Source of the DNA: Neobacillus rhizosphaerae | GTDB lineage: Bacteria > Bacillota > Bacilli > Bacillales > Cytobacillaceae | Assembly: GCF_937468385.1 (NCBI RefSeq) | Contig: NZ_CALBWS010000033.1 | Coordinates: forward strand, 1 to 61,636 | DNA: 61,636 nucleotides | Reading direction: 5' to 3' | In this document: positions 60,536 to 61,636 of the stretch, piece by piece | Layout of the letters: every line of letters starts with the position of its first letter | How positions within the stretch are numbered: position 1 is the first letter of the stretch | Program-made: the position numbers and the translations under genes | Notes under the pieces: generated by a model | What the model saw: the letters and a program-made list of their open reading frames with translations, nothing else | What the model was told of the DNA's origin: nothing | Database searches by the model: none

Positions 60536-60686
60536 AAAACAAATGAGCTGCGTCCTCTTAAGTATTGCCTTTTTCTCTGAATTACAGAAATTAATTTTCA
60601 TAGTAGTTTAAGTACAATCCTTCACAAACTCTAAACTAATTTTAACATTAATATCCAATTTTATTTGAGATTCTTATTCAATTAAA
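60536..60686. other. Spacer without recognised gene
   Basis: AT-rich sequence between the IS110 end and a family 2 repeat. Nothing recognised. Confidence 0.4.
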
Positions 60687-60745
60687 TGGCCCTATAATGA
60701 AAAAAAGCACTGTTCCTTATTACAGGAAAGCGCCCTTTTCTTGAA
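60687..60745. repeat. Dispersed hairpin repeat, family 2, copy 2
   Basis: TGGCCCTATAATGAAAAAAA, hairpin TTCCT/AGGAA, GCGCCCTTTTCTTGAAT. Almost identical to copy 1 over 48 bases. Confidence 0.82.
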
Positions 60746-60861
60746 TAAACAAGTAGCTCATATTATCCGGTATTGTGGAAGCAATTAACTTATTCTTGCT
60801 GGTAATGTTAAATATCGTAGAAGAGTGAGATTACTTTGGATTAACAATTGTTTAATTAAAG

Positions 60862-61383
60862 TTATCCGTTAGGAATAACATTTTCAGAATACCAATAAAA
60901 AGCATAATCAGTCATAACTGAAGAATCACCCAACTGATGTAGCATAGCTGAAATATTCCCTCTATGATAGGTTCCATGATTTACAACGTGTAAGACCATT
61001 TCAGATATACTTGTTTCTCTTAATCCTGCCCATGGATTATCTAACATTATTCTCTTTTCCATATCTTCCTGTCTGTTCAAAAAGGATTTAAACCGAGATG
61101 TTAAAGTGTGAAATTCCGTTTCTAAGTCTTCAATGGGCAGTTTCTCAATCTTTTCTTGAATTTGAAATGAAGATTGCATTGCTTCATTCATACTCTGACC
61201 CTCGAGGGTATTAAGCCATCCATATTCCACCAAATAGAGATGAGATAAAACCTTTGAAACAGAAGAAAAGACACTTTTCATTTCCTTTTGATATTTATCA
61301 GGAGAAAGTGTCTTAAGATGATCAATAATCCGTTGATTTGCCCATACATGATAGTTATATAGATTTTCTACATGATTTGCCAT
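60862..61383 (-). CDS. DinB family protein
   Basis: 173 residues, four-helix DinB/YfiT-like fold: NLYNYHVWANQRIIDHLKTL, VLSHLYLVEYGWLNTL (first metal His) and MVLHVVNHGTYHRGNISAMLHQLG (H-x3-H pair). The three His are the usual metal site. Members may act as thiol-dependent transferases or hydrolases; the reaction here is unknown. AAGGAGG is eight bases before ATG. Confidence 0.92.
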   Translation of the reverse strand: MANHVENLYNYHVWANQRIIDHLKTLSPDKYQKEMKSVFSSVSKVLSHLYLVEYGWLNTLEGQSMNEAMQSSFQIQEKIEKLPIEDLETEFHTLTSRFKSFLNRQEDMEKRIMLDNPWAGLRETSISEMVLHVVNHGTYHRGNISAMLHQLGDSSVMTDYAFYWYSENVIPNG

Positions 61384-61480
61384 ACAATCGCCTCCTTATC
61401 ATCACATTTTTTTATATTCTTTATCAGAATGAATTATTCCTTTAAATATTATTACTTATCTGATGAGATCTTCAACTAAA

Positions 61481-61536
61481 TGGCCCTATAAAGGAAGACG
61501 CCTTCTTATACAAGAAAAGCGCCCGATTCTTGAAGA
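61481..61536. repeat. Dispersed hairpin repeat, family 2, copy 3 (diverged)
   Basis: TGGCCCTATAAAGGAAGACG, hairpin TTCTT/AAGAA, AGCGCCCGATTCTTGAA. The stem has changed on both sides compared with copies 1 and 2. Confidence 0.7.
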
Positions 61537-61636
61537 ACGTTCCATCATTATTACCAAAGAAAAAAAGCCCACCGTTGTTCAATAAGATTAAAAAGAGATT
61601 TAGTTACCTGTTCTATTTATAACAACTTCAGGAGTG

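Noticed and set aside
61590..61636. C-terminal end of a leftward gene at the right edge
   Set aside because: Only about eleven codons before a stop are visible, which cannot be told from chance.

Overview
The window reads as chromosomal DNA from a low-GC, endospore-forming member of the Bacillaceae (Bacillus, Neobacillus or Peribacillus type). The support is AT-rich intergenic DNA, AGGAGG-type ribosome binding sites, many GTG and TTG starts, KinB/KinE-like orphan sensor kinases, a YkuK-family gene, a Bce-type peptide-resistance module, a RAT/antiterminator-controlled PTS and a TGTGA-N6-TCACA Fnr box. No rRNA, tRNA, CRISPR array or prophage was recognised. No homology search could be run, so all assignments rest on motifs, gene order and family knowledge.

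Layout. 1-121: tail of an IS3-type transposase and its right end. 150-9355: secreted M14 carboxypeptidase, pseudouridine catabolism pair psuK-psuG behind a clear promoter and operator, YkuK-family gene, orphan PAS kinase, DUF418 membrane protein, methyltransferase. 9622-14158: LicT-type antiterminator convergent with a split GlcNAc-type PTS (IIA, then IICB) whose leader holds a cre-like site, promoter, RAT and overlapping terminator; then a KinB-like kinase. 14515-17160: MFS exporter and divergent XRE-TPR regulator sharing two 17-bp operators. 17161-19856: triple 52-bp hairpin array, dead DMT-transporter fragment, ornithine cyclodeaminase family gene with TSUP permease. 20064-27502: one leftward anaerobic operon (radical SAM, TorD chaperone, DmsA, DmsB, DmsC, polyferredoxin, TatA) with an Fnr box upstream. 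27692-31528: PucR/CdaR-type regulator, then a cytoplasmic molybdopterin oxidoreductase and its ferredoxin subunit. 31700-34358: Rieske oxygenase divergent from an NCS2 nucleobase permease. 34442-40573: secreted S15 peptidase, acyl-CoA dehydrogenase-like enzyme, an orphan FtsZ/tubulin-family GTPase, an MFS pump. 41173-45107: FetAB-like iron exporter and a three-gene polar amino-acid ABC importer. 45422-51743: MFS transporter, YCII remnant, Bce-type ABC transporter and its two-component system. 52085-56650: coiled-coil (possible spore coat) protein, repeat-rich spacer, and a three-gene cassette (membrane protein, Asp-box protein, sigma factor with a zinc-binding tail). 57138-61383: small membrane proteins, GNAT, IS110 element with a structured leader, DinB.

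The points most worth pursuing are the chromosomal FtsZ/tubulin-like GTPase with an intact NxDxxD T7 motif and no visible partner (37968-39077); the sigma/ZAS/Asp-box/membrane-protein cassette (52981-56650); the radical SAM gene that opens a Dms operon (26094-27434); the IS110 leader as a possible bridge RNA; a relic Cys/His-rich peptide present twice; and several families of dispersed hairpin repeats. The repeat GGTGTCAGGCACC with GGACATTTGTCC occurs at six intergenic places, usually at gene ends.
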